From contig JAGVSM010002894.1 of assembly GCA_022494885.1 (NCBI GenBank), forward strand, positions 417,905 through 481,904: 64,000 nt of DNA, written 5' to 3'. How positions within the stretch are numbered: the stretch's first letter is position 1; every line of letters begins with the position of its first letter. The stretch is from Micrasema longulum (lineage: Eukaryota > Arthropoda > Insecta > Trichoptera > Brachycentridae). The notes under the pieces were generated by a model. The model did not search any database, had not been told where the DNA came from, and worked only from the letters and a program-made list of their open reading frames with translations. The position numbers were made by a program, and so were the translations under genes. Positions 47,106 to 57,485 of this stretch are shown piece after piece.

Positions 47106-47347
47106 GGGCCCCGATTACAATGGGAAGTTAACAGATTTATCTTCGACTGTCTATAAAGAAAAACGGATATTTGTTTACGAAAATGAGTATATTTGCAAAA
47201 ACATTTAAAGTATCTTTGTTGGTAACCTATAATTTAACGTGATTAAAAGATTGTTTTTGCATATTCTGCTTTAAATACAGAAAACTTAATTTTACTTTGT
47301 AGAAAAATTTAAGATAAATGTTAACTTTACACTGTAATCGGGGCCCT
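47106..47347. mobile_element. MITE C, complete
   Basis: Terminal inverted repeats gggccccgattacaatggg and, inverted, gggccccgattacagtgta, with subterminal aagttaac/gttaac words, flank a 240-bp non-coding interior. Relatives are at 13.1, 14.24, 46.57, 46.98, 48.55, 48.78 and 56.83 kb. Confidence 0.8.
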
Positions 47348-47439
47348 GATATAGACATATTTCATGTTACTGAAAGAAAGTTCAGAGAGAATATCTTCTT
47401 TTTACTCTAATTAGTTATCTGTGTGGAAATAGAACCAGA

Positions 47440-47775
47440 ACGCTGAACGAGACTTTTCGACACAATGGCTGCTCTCGGGTAAAAATAAGGAAATCGAGTG
47501 GATATACCAACTACTACACCTCGTCATGTAGTAGTTGGTGCGTTCGTATACCATTTTAAGGTCCCGGGCTCAATTTCTGGCAGGGTGGACGTGGAATATT
47601 GATTTTAAAGGTTATTCAAACTTCAATATTTAATCGTTCCTGAAGCGTAAGGTTGATAACCTTACCTTTCTGTAAGATGTGATTAAGATACGCATAATTT
47701 TGTTTAACAATGCAATGGTCTATGTACTATCGTGAGCGGATACGTGTTTGATGATGACGATGCTGAGTTTGATCC
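47440..47775 (+). repeat. tRNA-derived SINE, family A with 5' extension
   Basis: Starts with the extension ggctgctctcgggtaaaaat, then a head around 47517-47580 with a small duplicate (actactacacctcgtcatgtagtagttgg), then gaagcgtaaggttgataacc and caatgcaatggtctatgtac. Confidence 0.65.
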
Positions 47776-47814
47776 GCTAGATATCAAAACTGATAAATAA
47801 TTTCAACGAATGTA

Positions 47815-48490
47815 GAACCTTTTTAGAAGGGATGTGGAAGTCAAGGCATTTACTAAAAGATTCTTTCGGCGGTTTTCGAAAGGTATACGACATGTTACCC
47901 GACAGAAATCTCGACAACGAATTAATATTTAAATTAATAACCCTATTTATAATATACGTTTATTATTATTGATTGAAATAAAGCAGCACTATTATATCGA
48001 ATAAACATTTATTGTACAAAAATACAATATAATACAATATTTGAGTTTGTCCAAATGTTCGTAGACAAAAGACTGGATGTCGGGAGTCATTAAGATTAAC
48101 AAATTACAACAGGGATGGAGAATACCTTAAATAAGGGAATATGGAAGTCTAGGCATGACCTGTCATTGGCTGGTTTAAGTGGACACTTTACATGCTGTGT
48201 AACATTCACCATTTGCCTATGTTTCAACATCCATATTTCTTCAATTCTTCCATTTGTTGATTTTAGTGAAGTTAAATAGCTGAAACCTTTATTGTTGTAA
48301 AGAGATTCATCTGACTGAATTATTTTACATACTAGGCAACGCCTGAAAACAATTTTTCAGTTTTTAAACTTCTTCTTGGACCAGTTGGTTTCATTAAAAT
48401 ATTTGAGTTTGTCCAAATGTTCGTAGACAAAAGACTGGATTTCACCCCCTCGGGAGTCATTAAAATTAACCAATTACAACAGGGATAATA
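47815..48490 (+). repeat. Dispersed repeat D with flanking direct repeats
   Basis: The word tttgagtttgtccaaatg with gtagacaaaagactggat begins at 48043 and again at 48399, each followed by gggagtcattaa and attacaacaggga. They border a 355-bp interior with the usual repeat-D words (atggaagtctaggcatg, gtcattggctggtttaagtgg, aggcaacgcctgaaaac). The arrangement looks like a tandem pair or an element with long terminal direct repeats. Confidence 0.7.
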
Positions 48491-48552
48491 TAATACGTAT
48501 AACTTTTAATCTTCATAAGATAAATTATTTCCTTTGAGGTTTAAGAGTTGCA

Positions 48553-49010
48553 GGGCCCTAATCACAATAGGACGCTAACATTTATCTTCAATTGTATCTA
48601 CAAAGTAAAATTAAGTTTTCTATATAAAAAGCAGAATATGTGTACATTTTTTTCTTCTAAACTGTTACCGACAACGATACTTTAAATTTTCATGCAAACA
48701 TACTCATTTTCGTACACAAATTTCGGTTTTTCTTTAGAGACAGTCGAAGATCAATCTGTTTGTAATCGGGGCCCAGGGGGCAATTACAATCGGAAGTTAA
48801 CAAAGTTATATTCGATTGTCTCTAAAGTAAAATCGATTATTATATACGGATATGTGTATGAAAATTTAAAATATATTAGTCGGTAACCTGTAATTGAACA
48901 TGTTTAGAAAAAAAAATGTATACAAATTCATTTTTTCATAGAGAAAACGTGATTTTACTTTATAGATAAAATTGAAGATAACTGTTAACTACACATTGTA
49001 ATACAGGCCA
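48553..49010. mobile_element. Two adjacent MITE C copies
   Basis: 48553-48774 (gggccctaatcacaatagg to tgtaatcggggccc) and 48775-49010 (caattacaatcggaagttaac to gttaactacacattgtaata) stand head to tail. Neither has coding capacity. Confidence 0.72.
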
Positions 49011-49159
49011 TGATACATTGAGATAAAATTGCCCATTTTTATTGGATATGAAGTGATTTATATTTTCTTAGAATAAAATATACCTACATATATGTTTATA
49101 CAACATTACGTAAATTTTAATAAATGTTTTCATAATAATTTTCTCAATTGATTTTTTAT

Positions 49160-49295
49160 TTGTCCTCTTTGCCTCAATGGCTAAACTTCGCGCACGGCGG
49201 TTCCGGGTTTGATTCCCGATGAGATCAATGTACATAAATAAGATTTCCTACATGCGTGTTTTGTGCTGTAATTCACTGGAAGAATGACAATATCT
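49160..49295 (+). repeat. tRNA-derived SINE head
   Basis: ctctttgcctcaatggctaaac is followed by cggcggttccgggtttgattcccgatgag, a good B box, then a short body close to that at 8.81 kb (tgtgctgtaattcac). Confidence 0.6.
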
Positions 49296-49309
49296 GACAC
49301 AAGAAACAA

Positions 49310-49560
49310 AAAAACCATCATGCCGTTTCCCCGTAGGGATAGGCAGAGAGGATAGAACGCCATATCACTCTATCTTTGCATACAGACCTCGCTTCCTCCA
49401 CATTCGTACATCTTCTCTAAGCCCTCTTTTGCCAAATTTTGTTTGTGCTGATTTTTTAGTGTTAGCAAAACCGATAGGAAGACCCTCGGTTTTTGTAGCG
49501 GTTTTCGGGTATGTATGGAGGAAGTGCTTTCACTGTAATTCACCACTGTGGGTCTTGTGT
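49310..49560 (-). pseudogene. RTE-type LINE C-terminal scrap
   Basis: On the minus strand the last residues of the family at 18.5 kb can be read (W-R-S-I-L-S-A-Y-P-Y-G then a changed end) between 49320 and 49390, followed upstream by degraded sequence. A second scrap of the same end is at 60618-60690. Confidence 0.6.
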
Positions 49561-50189
49561 CTTTTATTACTTTTAAATCAATAGTTTTCTGTATTTTACG
49601 CATACGAGAAAATGATTAGAAAATACATACTTCTAAGCTATAAATTCATTCTAATGTAGGGTTGCAGTATTTCGGAAGGGTCTCGTCAGGCATTCTGGAA
49701 TGGGGATACGTAGTAACAAAAAATACAATTTTATAATGGATTTTCAGAAATGTAAAAGAAATGTTGTGCTATGTCTTGCGGCAGAAGTACCGCTGGCCAT
49801 ATTTCTATGACTTAATATTAACGTAATACTGCAATATTGATTCTACAGTCTCTGGCAGCAGACAACATTTTTTATCGTTACTTTTTCCTGAGCCAACATC
49901 AGAAATGAAATACTCGCACAATTTATAAAATTGTCAAAAAAAATATATTTTTCTTTCGCAGAACCTATCGAGGCAAGTTCAGCTACTATGAAGTTTTTTA
50001 GAAATATCAATTGCTGAAATCATTTGCCACCTTATTTTCACATTCATTGTCAGTACAGCCGACAAACGTTCAGTTCGTTATTATTTTTTTTGTTTATTTT
50101 TCTGTACATATATTAATCGAGACATTATTGACATTCGTTTGAAAATGCCCTAATAAGGCGAAACAATTGTCACGAAGTTTTATTTTTAT

Positions 50190-50595
50190 ATGTTTATATT
50201 TGTAAAAATAAAATAAAGTATTCAGTAGACTCAAATCAGTGTTTGATTTCTAATTATAAGTTTTTTTTTGTTTTTAAATCAGTTGTATTATGGCAATAGT
50301 TTTTCGTCTTTGGCAAATAAGACTTTATCGTCTGAACAGGTAGAAGAAATGGCGGCAGGCCTCAGGCACGGCGGTCTGATGACATAAGACGGGTTGCATG
50401 AAGCGGTTGGATGCGGTTCCCTCAGGATAGGGAGATGTGAAGATCTAAGGGGGGCAATGTTCACCCTGGGACACGAGAAGAGCGATGATGACGATTACAA
50501 TAGTATAATGTGTTACATTTCATGATTGTGAGTTGTCATTCTATAAAGAATGATGTCTCCAGCGGTGTGTACAATAGCCCGGCATCCATCCCGAT
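50190..50595. repeat. Left copy of 406-bp direct duplication
   Basis: This segment is identical, as far as I can compare by eye, to 54628-55033. The two copies border the Penelope-like element. The copy contains the 3' part of a FLYWCH exon and its downstream sequence. Confidence 0.92.
50513..50595 (-). pseudogene. Half FLYWCH exon created by the duplication
   Basis: The minus strand encodes the second half of the domain: R-D-G-C-R-A-I-V-H-T-A-G-D, then T-H-N-H-E-M and TAA. It is the same as residues 38-64 of the exon at 54951-55147. The splice acceptor and the W-V-C core are missing and are replaced by a short filler and Penelope sequence. The longer open frame reading through it into the element is accidental. 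Confidence 0.9.
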
Positions 50596-50621
50596 TTTCC
50601 ATCCCGATTTTCCATCCATCC
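50596..50621. repeat. Junction filler made of target-like words
   Basis: Between the exon fragment and the element lies tttccatcccgattttccatccatcc-type sequence (26 bp), repeats of the catcccgat word present at the break. It looks like template slippage at the 5' junction of the insertion. Confidence 0.75.
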
Positions 50622-52092
50622 TCATTTGTCAGAGATTCTTCACATTTCGTGGATACAACAAAGGAGCTAAAAGTTGAGAAGGATGATATATTAGTCAGTT
50701 TTGACGTAGTGTCACTTTTCACGAATGTGCCCCTGAATGACGCAATGGTACTTATAAGAGAGATTTTTAGTGAAGACATGTGCGCTTTATTTGAGTACTG
50801 CTTAACAAATGGATACTTTTCTTTTGAAAATGAAAATTTTTAAACAGTTAGAAGGAGTGGCTATGGGCAATCCTTTATCGCCGGTTCTAGCAAACTTTTT
50901 CATGGAGACATTTGAAGAAACGGCCTTGGACACAGCTCCATATGCACCCAAAGTATGGCTTCGATACGTAGATGACGTATTTGTCATTTGGAATCATGGT
51001 GCAGAAAGATTAACAGTGTTTTTAGACCACCTAAATAATCTCCACCCGGCAATACAGTTTACTATGGAAGTAGAGGAGGACAAAAGCCTATCTTTTCTAG
51101 ACGTCAAATTAAGCAGAAAGGAAGATGGCAGACTGGGACATACGGTGTATAGAAAACCCACACATACAAACCGGTATCTCCATGCTACCTCACATCACCA
51201 CCCATCTCAAAAATTAGGCATCATAAACACGCTGGCCAGAAGGGCAACACGTATTTGTGAAGAAAGTAACCTAGAAGAGGAATTGAATATACTGACAAAA
51301 GTATTAGAAAGTAATGGCTATGAAAAGAAGGATATAAAAAGAAGAATAATGTCGGTAACAAATCCAAAGAATATTTCCAAGATGGATGATGCTAATACGG
51401 ATAAAAGAATAGCGTTCCTTCCCTATGTCAAAAATGTCACGGATAGAATTGCAAAAACGCTTAAGAAACGGGACATAAGGACAGTGTTCGGTACGACCTC
51501 AAAAGTAAGAAACTTAATAAAATCAGTAAAAGATCGGGACCCACTTGAAACAGATGGAGTATATAAATTAAATTGCAAAAGCTGTGAAACAGTCTACATA
51601 GGGCAGACTGCCAGAAACATAATGACAAGAATAAAAGAGCACAAGAGTGCATGCAAGTTGGGCTACCCGGATAAATCAGCTCTTGCAGAGCACTACATAG
51701 AAACAGGGCATAATTTCTCATTTGAGCCAAATGTCCTTGGAAAGCCCAAAAATCATCAAGCCCGTTTAATAAAGGAAGCCATAGAAATATACAAGCATCC
51801 TAATAACATAAACAGGGATGATGGGTTACGACTACGAACCTCATGGTACCCGGTGCTTCCAAAGCCCACGGTACAAACTCCACACACTTAACCACATACA
51901 TTGCCCGACTGCGACACGGTACAAATTCCTCACAATTAAACACACTAAAAACTACACTCATACATTCAGCCCTGAAGATGGACACTGCAATGTGCTCCGA
52001 AACGTCGGCAATACAAAGCCCACAAACACGGCATAATAACCCAGAAAAACACTATCTATATTCTGAAGGCCGTGAAAACCTACGAACCTTGA
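50622..52092 (+). mobile_element. Penelope-like element, 5'-truncated first copy
   Basis: The copy starts inside the reverse-transcriptase region. A first frame (50550-50843) carries S-F-D-V-V-S-L-F-T-N-V-P, RT motif A. After an extra A in a homopolymer near 50834 the next frame (50809-51891) has G-V-A-M-G-N-P-L-S-P, R-Y-V-D-D-V-F and the GIY-YIG endonuclease region (G-V-Y-K-L-N-C, then V-Y-I-G-Q-T-A-R). The 3' end is at 52092 and runs straight into the second copy. This truncated-plus-full tandem is the usual form of Penelope-like insertions. Confidence 0.9.
51972..52010 (+). ncRNA. Hammerhead-ribozyme-like motif of the Penelope terminal repeat
   Basis: CTGAAGA, a stem (ggacac/gtgctcc) and CGAAAC followed by GTC fit the core CUGANGA - stem II - GAAA of a hammerhead. 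Such ribozymes are known in the terminal repeats of Penelope-like elements. An equivalent motif is at 54508-54546 in the second copy, one base different in the loop (gatagacac). Stems I and III were not verified. Confidence 0.55.
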
Positions 52093-54628
52093 TTACGAAC
52101 CTCTATGGGGAGGAGATCTACTTTTCTACACGACGCCTGGAGAATCTCCGGAAGAAGAAAGTGAACTTGCTAACTAGTTTAGCATTTTTGCTGAGGTGTA
52201 GAGACCAGTGCATCATACCTACACACATTAAAATACATCGAAATATTCGCACACTCAAGTCCGAGAGAGTATTCCAAAGAGCAGAAGCAGCGCTACTCAG
52301 GGAAAGGATAAGCAATACCCGTTTCGAGTTAGACAAAATCTCGAAAACCCTGTATGATCTGCATCTTCTCCTCGGTGCTACCTTGTCACCCCAACACTTC
52401 ATGAAGATTGAAGACATAACCCATACCCAAGCTGAAAGAAGTAAACTAGCAGTAGAGAAGAAACAGAAAAAGAAATTCCAAGAAATGGGAAAGAGAAAGA
52501 AAGAAAAGACAATTCAACTGGATCCACAGAAAGTGGTGATGAATCTATCTAGCCAAACTCTGAGCAAAGATGCAATATCGGTACTCAGTAAAGGACTCAA
52601 CTTTGCAGTTACGCCTAAGACCATCCCGGTTGAGGACATAATATGTGGAGTTGAGGCGGCACTAAGTAAGAAGATCCCTATTGCAGTTGCGGAAGAAATC
52701 CGACAAGATACTTGCCTGATATTAAGAAAAACTAAATTACCACCATCTAACATATCCAAACAGGAACGCATAGCCTTAAAAGAACTAAGGGACAATAAAG
52801 ATATTTTAATTCTACCAGCCGACAAAGGAAACGCAACCGTGGTATTGGATCAAAAAACATATTCTGACAAGATGCGTGAGCTATTAAAAAGCAAGACATA
52901 TGAAAAACTAAAGAAAAAATCCCACCAATAAGATTGATAAAGGAATAAGGGAGTTAGTGAGGAAATCTAATATTCCTAAAGACTTACATTGGAAGATATT
53001 TACACAAGCTCCGAAAACTCCAGCACTATACGGACTACCAAAAATACACAAAGAAGGCACTCCTTTGAGGCCAATAGTAAGCACTATAGGTGCTCCTACA
53101 TACAAACTCTCACAATACTTGGCAAGTCTCCTTCAAAAACACACGGGAAAAACCACTTCATTTGTCAGAGATTCTTCACATTTCGTGGATACAACAAAGG
53201 AGCTAAAAGTTGAGAAGGATGATATATTAGTCAGTTTTGACGTAGTGTCACTTTTCACGAATGTGCCCCTGAATGACGCAATGGTACTTATAAGAGAGAT
53301 TTTTAGTGAAGACATGTGCGCTTTATTTGAGTACTGCTTAACAAATGGATACTTTTCTTTTGAAAATGAAATTTTTAAACAGTTAGAAGGAGTGGCTATG
53401 GGCAATCCTTTATCGCCGGTTCTAGCAAACTTTTTCATGGAGACATTTGAAGAAACGGCCTTTGACACAGCTCCATATGCACCCAAAGTATGGCTTCGAT
53501 ACGTAGATGACGTATTTGTCATTTGGAATCATGGTGCAGAAAGATTAACAGTGTTTTTAGACCACCTAAATAATCTCCACCCGGCAATACAGTTTACTAT
53601 GGAAGTAGAGGAGGACAAAAGCCTATCTTTTCTAGACGTCAAATTAAGCAGAAAGGAAGATGGCAGACTGGGACATACGGTGTATAGAAAACCCACACAT
53701 ACAAACCAGTATCTCCATGCTACCTCACATCACCACCCATCTCAAAAAATTAGGCATCATAAACACGCTGGCCAGAAGGGCAACACGTATTTGTGAAGAA
53801 AGTAACCTAGAAGAGGAATTGAATATACTGACAAAAGTATTAGAAAGTAATGGCTATGAAAAGAAGGATATAAAAAGAAGAATAATGTCGGTAACAAATC
53901 CAAAGAATATTTCCCAGATGGATGATGCTAATACGGATAAAAGAATAGCGTTCCTTCCCTATGTCAAAAATGTCACGGATAGAATTGCAAAAACGCTTAA
54001 GAAACGGGACGTAAGGACAGTGTTCGGTACGACCTCAAAAGTAAGAAACTTACTAAAATCAGTAAAAGATCGGGACCCACTTGAAACAGACGGAGTATAT
54101 AAATTAAATTGCAAAAGCTGTGAAACAGTCTACATAGGGCAGACTGCCAGAAACATAATGACAAGAATAAAAGAGCACAAGAGTGCATGCAAGTTGGGCT
54201 ACCCGGATAAATCAGCTCTTGCAGAGCACTACATAGAAACAGGGCATAATTTCTCATTTGAGCTAAATGTCCTTGGAAAGCCCAAAAATCATCAAGCCCG
54301 TTTAATAAAGGAAGCCATAGAAATATACAAGCATCCTAATAACATAAATAGGGATGATGGGTTACGACTACGAACCTCATGGTACCCGGTGCTTCCAAAG
54401 CCCACGGTACAAACTCCACACACTTAACCACATACATTGCCCGACTGCGACACGGTACAAATTCCTCACAATTAAACACACTAAAAACTACACTCATACA
54501 TTCAGCCCTGAAGATAGACACTGCAATGTGCTCCGAAACGTCGGCAATACAAAGCCCACAAACACGGCATAATAACCCAGAAAAACACTATCTATATTCT
54601 GAAGGCCGTGAAAACCTACGAACCTTGA
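52093..54628 (+). mobile_element. Penelope-like element, full-length second copy
   Basis: The unit is 2,536 bp, the offset between equivalent positions in the two copies. An N-terminal frame (to 52931) holds a basic helical region (K-K-Q-K-K-K-F-Q-E-M-G-K) and I-L-P-A-D-K-G-N-A-T-V-V. A frameshift follows in an A-run near 52917. The second frame (52957-53796) has P-A-L-Y-G-L-P-K-I-H-K, F-D-V-V-S-L-F at residues 94-100, G-V-A-M-G-N-P at 145-151 and R-Y-V-D-D-V-F at 181-187. Another frameshift in an A-run near 53746 is followed by a frame (53660-54427) ending in the GIY-YIG domain (G-V-Y, V-Y-I-G). All catalytic motifs are readable but the reading frame is broken twice. Confidence 0.92.
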
Positions 54629-55033
54629 TGTTTATATTTGTAAAAATAAAATAAAGTATTCAGTAGACTCAAATCAGTGTTTGATTTCTAATTATAAGTT
54701 TTTTTTTGTTTTTAAATCAGTTGTATTATGGCAATAGTTTTTCGTCTTTGGCAAATAAGACTTTATCGTCTGAACAGGTAGAAGAAATGGCGGCAGGCCT
54801 CAGGCACGGCGGTCTGATGACATAAGACGGGTTGCATGAAGCGGTTGGATGCGGTTCCCTCAGGATAGGGAGATGTGAAGATCTAAGGGGGGCAATGTTC
54901 ACCCTGGGACACGAGAAGAGCGATGATGACGATTACAATAGTATAATGTGTTACATTTCATGATTGTGAGTTGTCATTCTATAAAGAATGATGTCTCCAG
55001 CGGTGTGTACAATAGCCCGGCATCCATCCCGAT
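54628..55033. repeat. Right copy of 406-bp direct duplication
   Basis: Identical to 50190-50595. It runs from the 3' end of the Penelope-like element into the middle of the FLYWCH exon at 54951-55147, which remains intact. It includes the exon's stop and about 320 bp beyond it. Confidence 0.92.
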
Positions 55034-55147
55034 CCCGCGCACAAACCCAGCGAATTTTACCCGACACCGCGTTCCCGGGCTGTCTAAACCTGAACCCATC
55101 GACCACAATCATTTTCTTTCCTTTCTGCGAGATGATGTATTGCAAAC
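54951..55147 (-). CDS. FLYWCH zinc-finger terminal exon, intact beside the Penelope insertion
   Basis: The acceptor taatttgcag (55148-55157) is followed by two bases and 64 codons to TAA. S-Q-K-G is at 6-9, R-Q-P-G-N-A at 21-26, K-I-R-W-V-C at 30-35, Cys 42 and H-N-H at 60-62 followed by E-M. The duplication endpoint falls inside it at 55033, but the exon reads through unbroken. It shares R-Q-P-G-N-A and the G-C-R-A core with the exon at 58.8 kb, so these two form a separate subgroup. A tool that relies on start codons would call a TTG start here; the splice site is the better explanation. Confidence 0.92.
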
Positions 55148-55249
55148 CTGCAAATTAAACAATATTAATACAAATAGGAAGTTAATTTTACTCGGCGGAT
55201 ACTGAGAGAGTTTACGGCTACCCGAAAATCCAAATGATAATAATAATAA

Positions 55250-55300
55250 AAAACAGACAGATATCTCAGCAGAGACGAAAGAAATCTCATTGATAAAAAA
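55250..55300. repeat. Repeat D scrap
   Basis: gatatctcagcagagacgaaag and the related word atctcaacagagacgaagg at 56651 resemble the acaacagagatgaagaac word of dispersed repeat D. Both are short and diverged. Confidence 0.35.
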
Positions 55301-56102
55301 CCGAAATTCAGGAATTATTTTAGGTCACAATGTCGTTGCCAAGAAAACGCGTTCGCTTCAGGAACAGAGTGAAGCAAACAGAAATAAAAATGTCACCATA
55401 AACTGGAAGCATCGAGCCTAATCGGCTTCTTTAAATAACCTAAAAAAATAATCTCATGTTTATACTTTAAATAAGGTTGGAATGTTTTTTCAATTGCGTC
55501 TTGGAAATTAGATGGAATATTGAAGCTTTCGGATGAGGAATCCACTACATATTTATATCATACTGGGGGTTATCTTGTCAAAAAACCACAAATTACTTTT
55601 GTTGAAGTACAAAACTAGAGGTAGCTGGAAGTTAAAACTGCACACTTAAGGCTGTAGTCTGACAAAACGCACGCAAAATTAGAAAATCATACGATTTTAC
55701 CATTTTAAAACGAATGTTTTTTTTAAATCACGCAATAATAAAAAAATCAAAAAACACAAATTGGATAATAACAATATTTTTCAAATGTATTTCTGTTAAA
55801 AAATATACTTAAAAGTTTTATGTAACTAAAATAGAATTATTTTTTTTGACTAAACTTATTTGACCTATGTCCCTAAACACAAATAAAAAATAATATACAT
55901 AGTATAAGCTGACGTAGTAATTTCAATTAAAATATTTCAAATAGTTGACAACCACTGGAAAGGGGTGGGGTCAATGACCGCCAACGCGCGATGTCCTTAT
56001 TACTAATGACACGCGACAGATGACCTCCAAACACAGTCGCGGATAACCTTGAAATTGAGTATCCGCAATTCTTATCTACTTATATGTATTATCTATTTTT
56101 GA

Positions 56103-56249
56103 GATAGATCTTCCGGCTTTTCGTAGATCTCTTCGCGACTAAACAGTGTGGGATAGATCTTCCGGCTTTTCGTAGATCTCTTCGCGACTAAACAGTGTGG
56201 GATAGATCTTCCGGCTTTTCGTAGATCTCTTCGCGACTAAACAGTGTGG
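56103..56249. repeat. 49-bp tandem repeat, three copies
   Basis: Units start at 56103, 56152 and 56201 with gatagatcttccggcttttc and end acagtgtgg. The three copies appear identical. Each unit contains two AGATCT-like words (tagatctt and tagatctct) in a partly palindromic arrangement. It lies in the intron between the exons at 55.0 and 58.8 kb. Confidence 0.92.
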
Positions 56250-56825
56250 GATGAAGTTGGATTGGCATTGTTTAGCTTAAAGTTTTTGGTCTTTCGTTTT
56301 TTTGAATATATTGTATACAATTATTGTTTTGCCTTTGTTTGTCTTTGCTAAATAGTTTAATGTTCTTTTTTATCAGTTTCTTGCATTTATGTTTCTTCAT
56401 GTAACTGTTGTAATTGGCTTAGGCCGTATATATATAATAAATAAATAATATTGACTACCGCTAGAGTACGCTTAAAACAACAATTTTCAATTGATTATAC
56501 TTCTTGTTTTACCAAGTAATATTTATTTATTTTGAATCTTGACATAGGGCACACATAAACATATTATCAACAATATTATAAGTATGTCCAAAAAATGTAG
56601 ACTTATGCTGGAATTTCACCCGATTAGGAGTTTATCTAAATAAACCAATATCTCAACAGAGACGAAGGAAATAAAATTGATAATAATATTTGTTTTAACC
56701 TCCAAATTTGACTAATTTTTAATATAGGTAACTTATATTTTATCCTTTTTGGTATGAAAACATTTACATAGGATTCCGAAAAATCAATACAGAAAGTTTA
56801 TTTTCTTTTTTTTAACATCTTACTA

Positions 56826-56890
56826 GGGCCCGTATTACAATGGGAAGTTGACTGAGTTATTTTTAATTGTCTCTAAAGAAAATTGATTTA
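56826..56890. repeat. MITE C end fragment
   Basis: gggcccgtattacaatggg then aagttgactgagttatttttaattgtctc, one terminus of MITE C. Confidence 0.65.
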
Positions 56891-57036
56891 ATGCATTAAA
56901 AAAATATATATAAGTATTTATATTATGTTTATTTGTATCGAAGAAGTTGTTGTTATTTTAATTTATCGTCGTACTTTTAATTTTCTTTAGTCGTATTTTA
57001 TTTTGATTATACCTGTATATAAAATCATCATCATCA

Positions 57037-57485
57037 TTACCTTACAGCACCTAATGGTGCATAGGGCACTGCATTGGTACACCAATCGCAGAGTATCTTG
57101 ATAAATTTTTGTTACATGAAGGTAAGATGATCAGTCTTACGCTTCAGGTACCAGTGCAGGGACTAAGAAATATTCTAGTGTGAAAAACACATTTTTTTTT
57201 TTTTTTTGAAAAAAAGAAATATTTGCGTTCTTATGATTTACCCAAATATTTAATTTTTAGGGCCATTTTCAACGAGTTGTAAATAACTCACTATTAGAAA
57301 ATGGAATCGAGTTGGGGTAGAGTGGGATTCGAACCACGGACCTTTGGTCCGTGAGTCCGAGACACTAGCCACAGGACCACAACCCGATATTTCAAAATGA
57401 ATATTTCATATCAACCATGTCGGGAATCGAAACCGAGACCTCTCGCATTGTAGGCAAACGCGCTGACCATTACACTACAAGGCCG
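57037..57485 (-). repeat. SINE family A interrupted by SINE family B
   Basis: The family-A head is at 57405-57485 (minus: ggccttgtagtgtaatggtcagcgcg and tctcggtttcgattcccgac). Its body is at 57037-57190 (minus: ctggtacctgaagcgtaaga, ending at gcaccattaggtgctgtaag). A family-B copy at 57191-57395 (minus: ggtcctgtggctagtgtctcgg, then ggttcgaatcccactctacc) is inserted between them at an A-rich site. Confidence 0.85.

Noticed and set aside
46970..49015. CRISPR-like regularly spaced repeats (gattacaat...gttaac words)
   Set aside because: The words are the terminal inverted repeats of MITE C copies, with irregular spacing and both orientations, in a eukaryotic genome.
50513..50779. 88-residue protein combining Penelope antisense and a FLYWCH end
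   Set aside because: It is an accidental read-through of the element's antisense strand into the duplicated half exon; it lacks the W-x-C core and a splice acceptor.
51461..51730. Minus-strand frame of 89 residues (and its twin at 53997)
   Set aside because: Antisense shadow of the GIY-YIG region in both Penelope copies.
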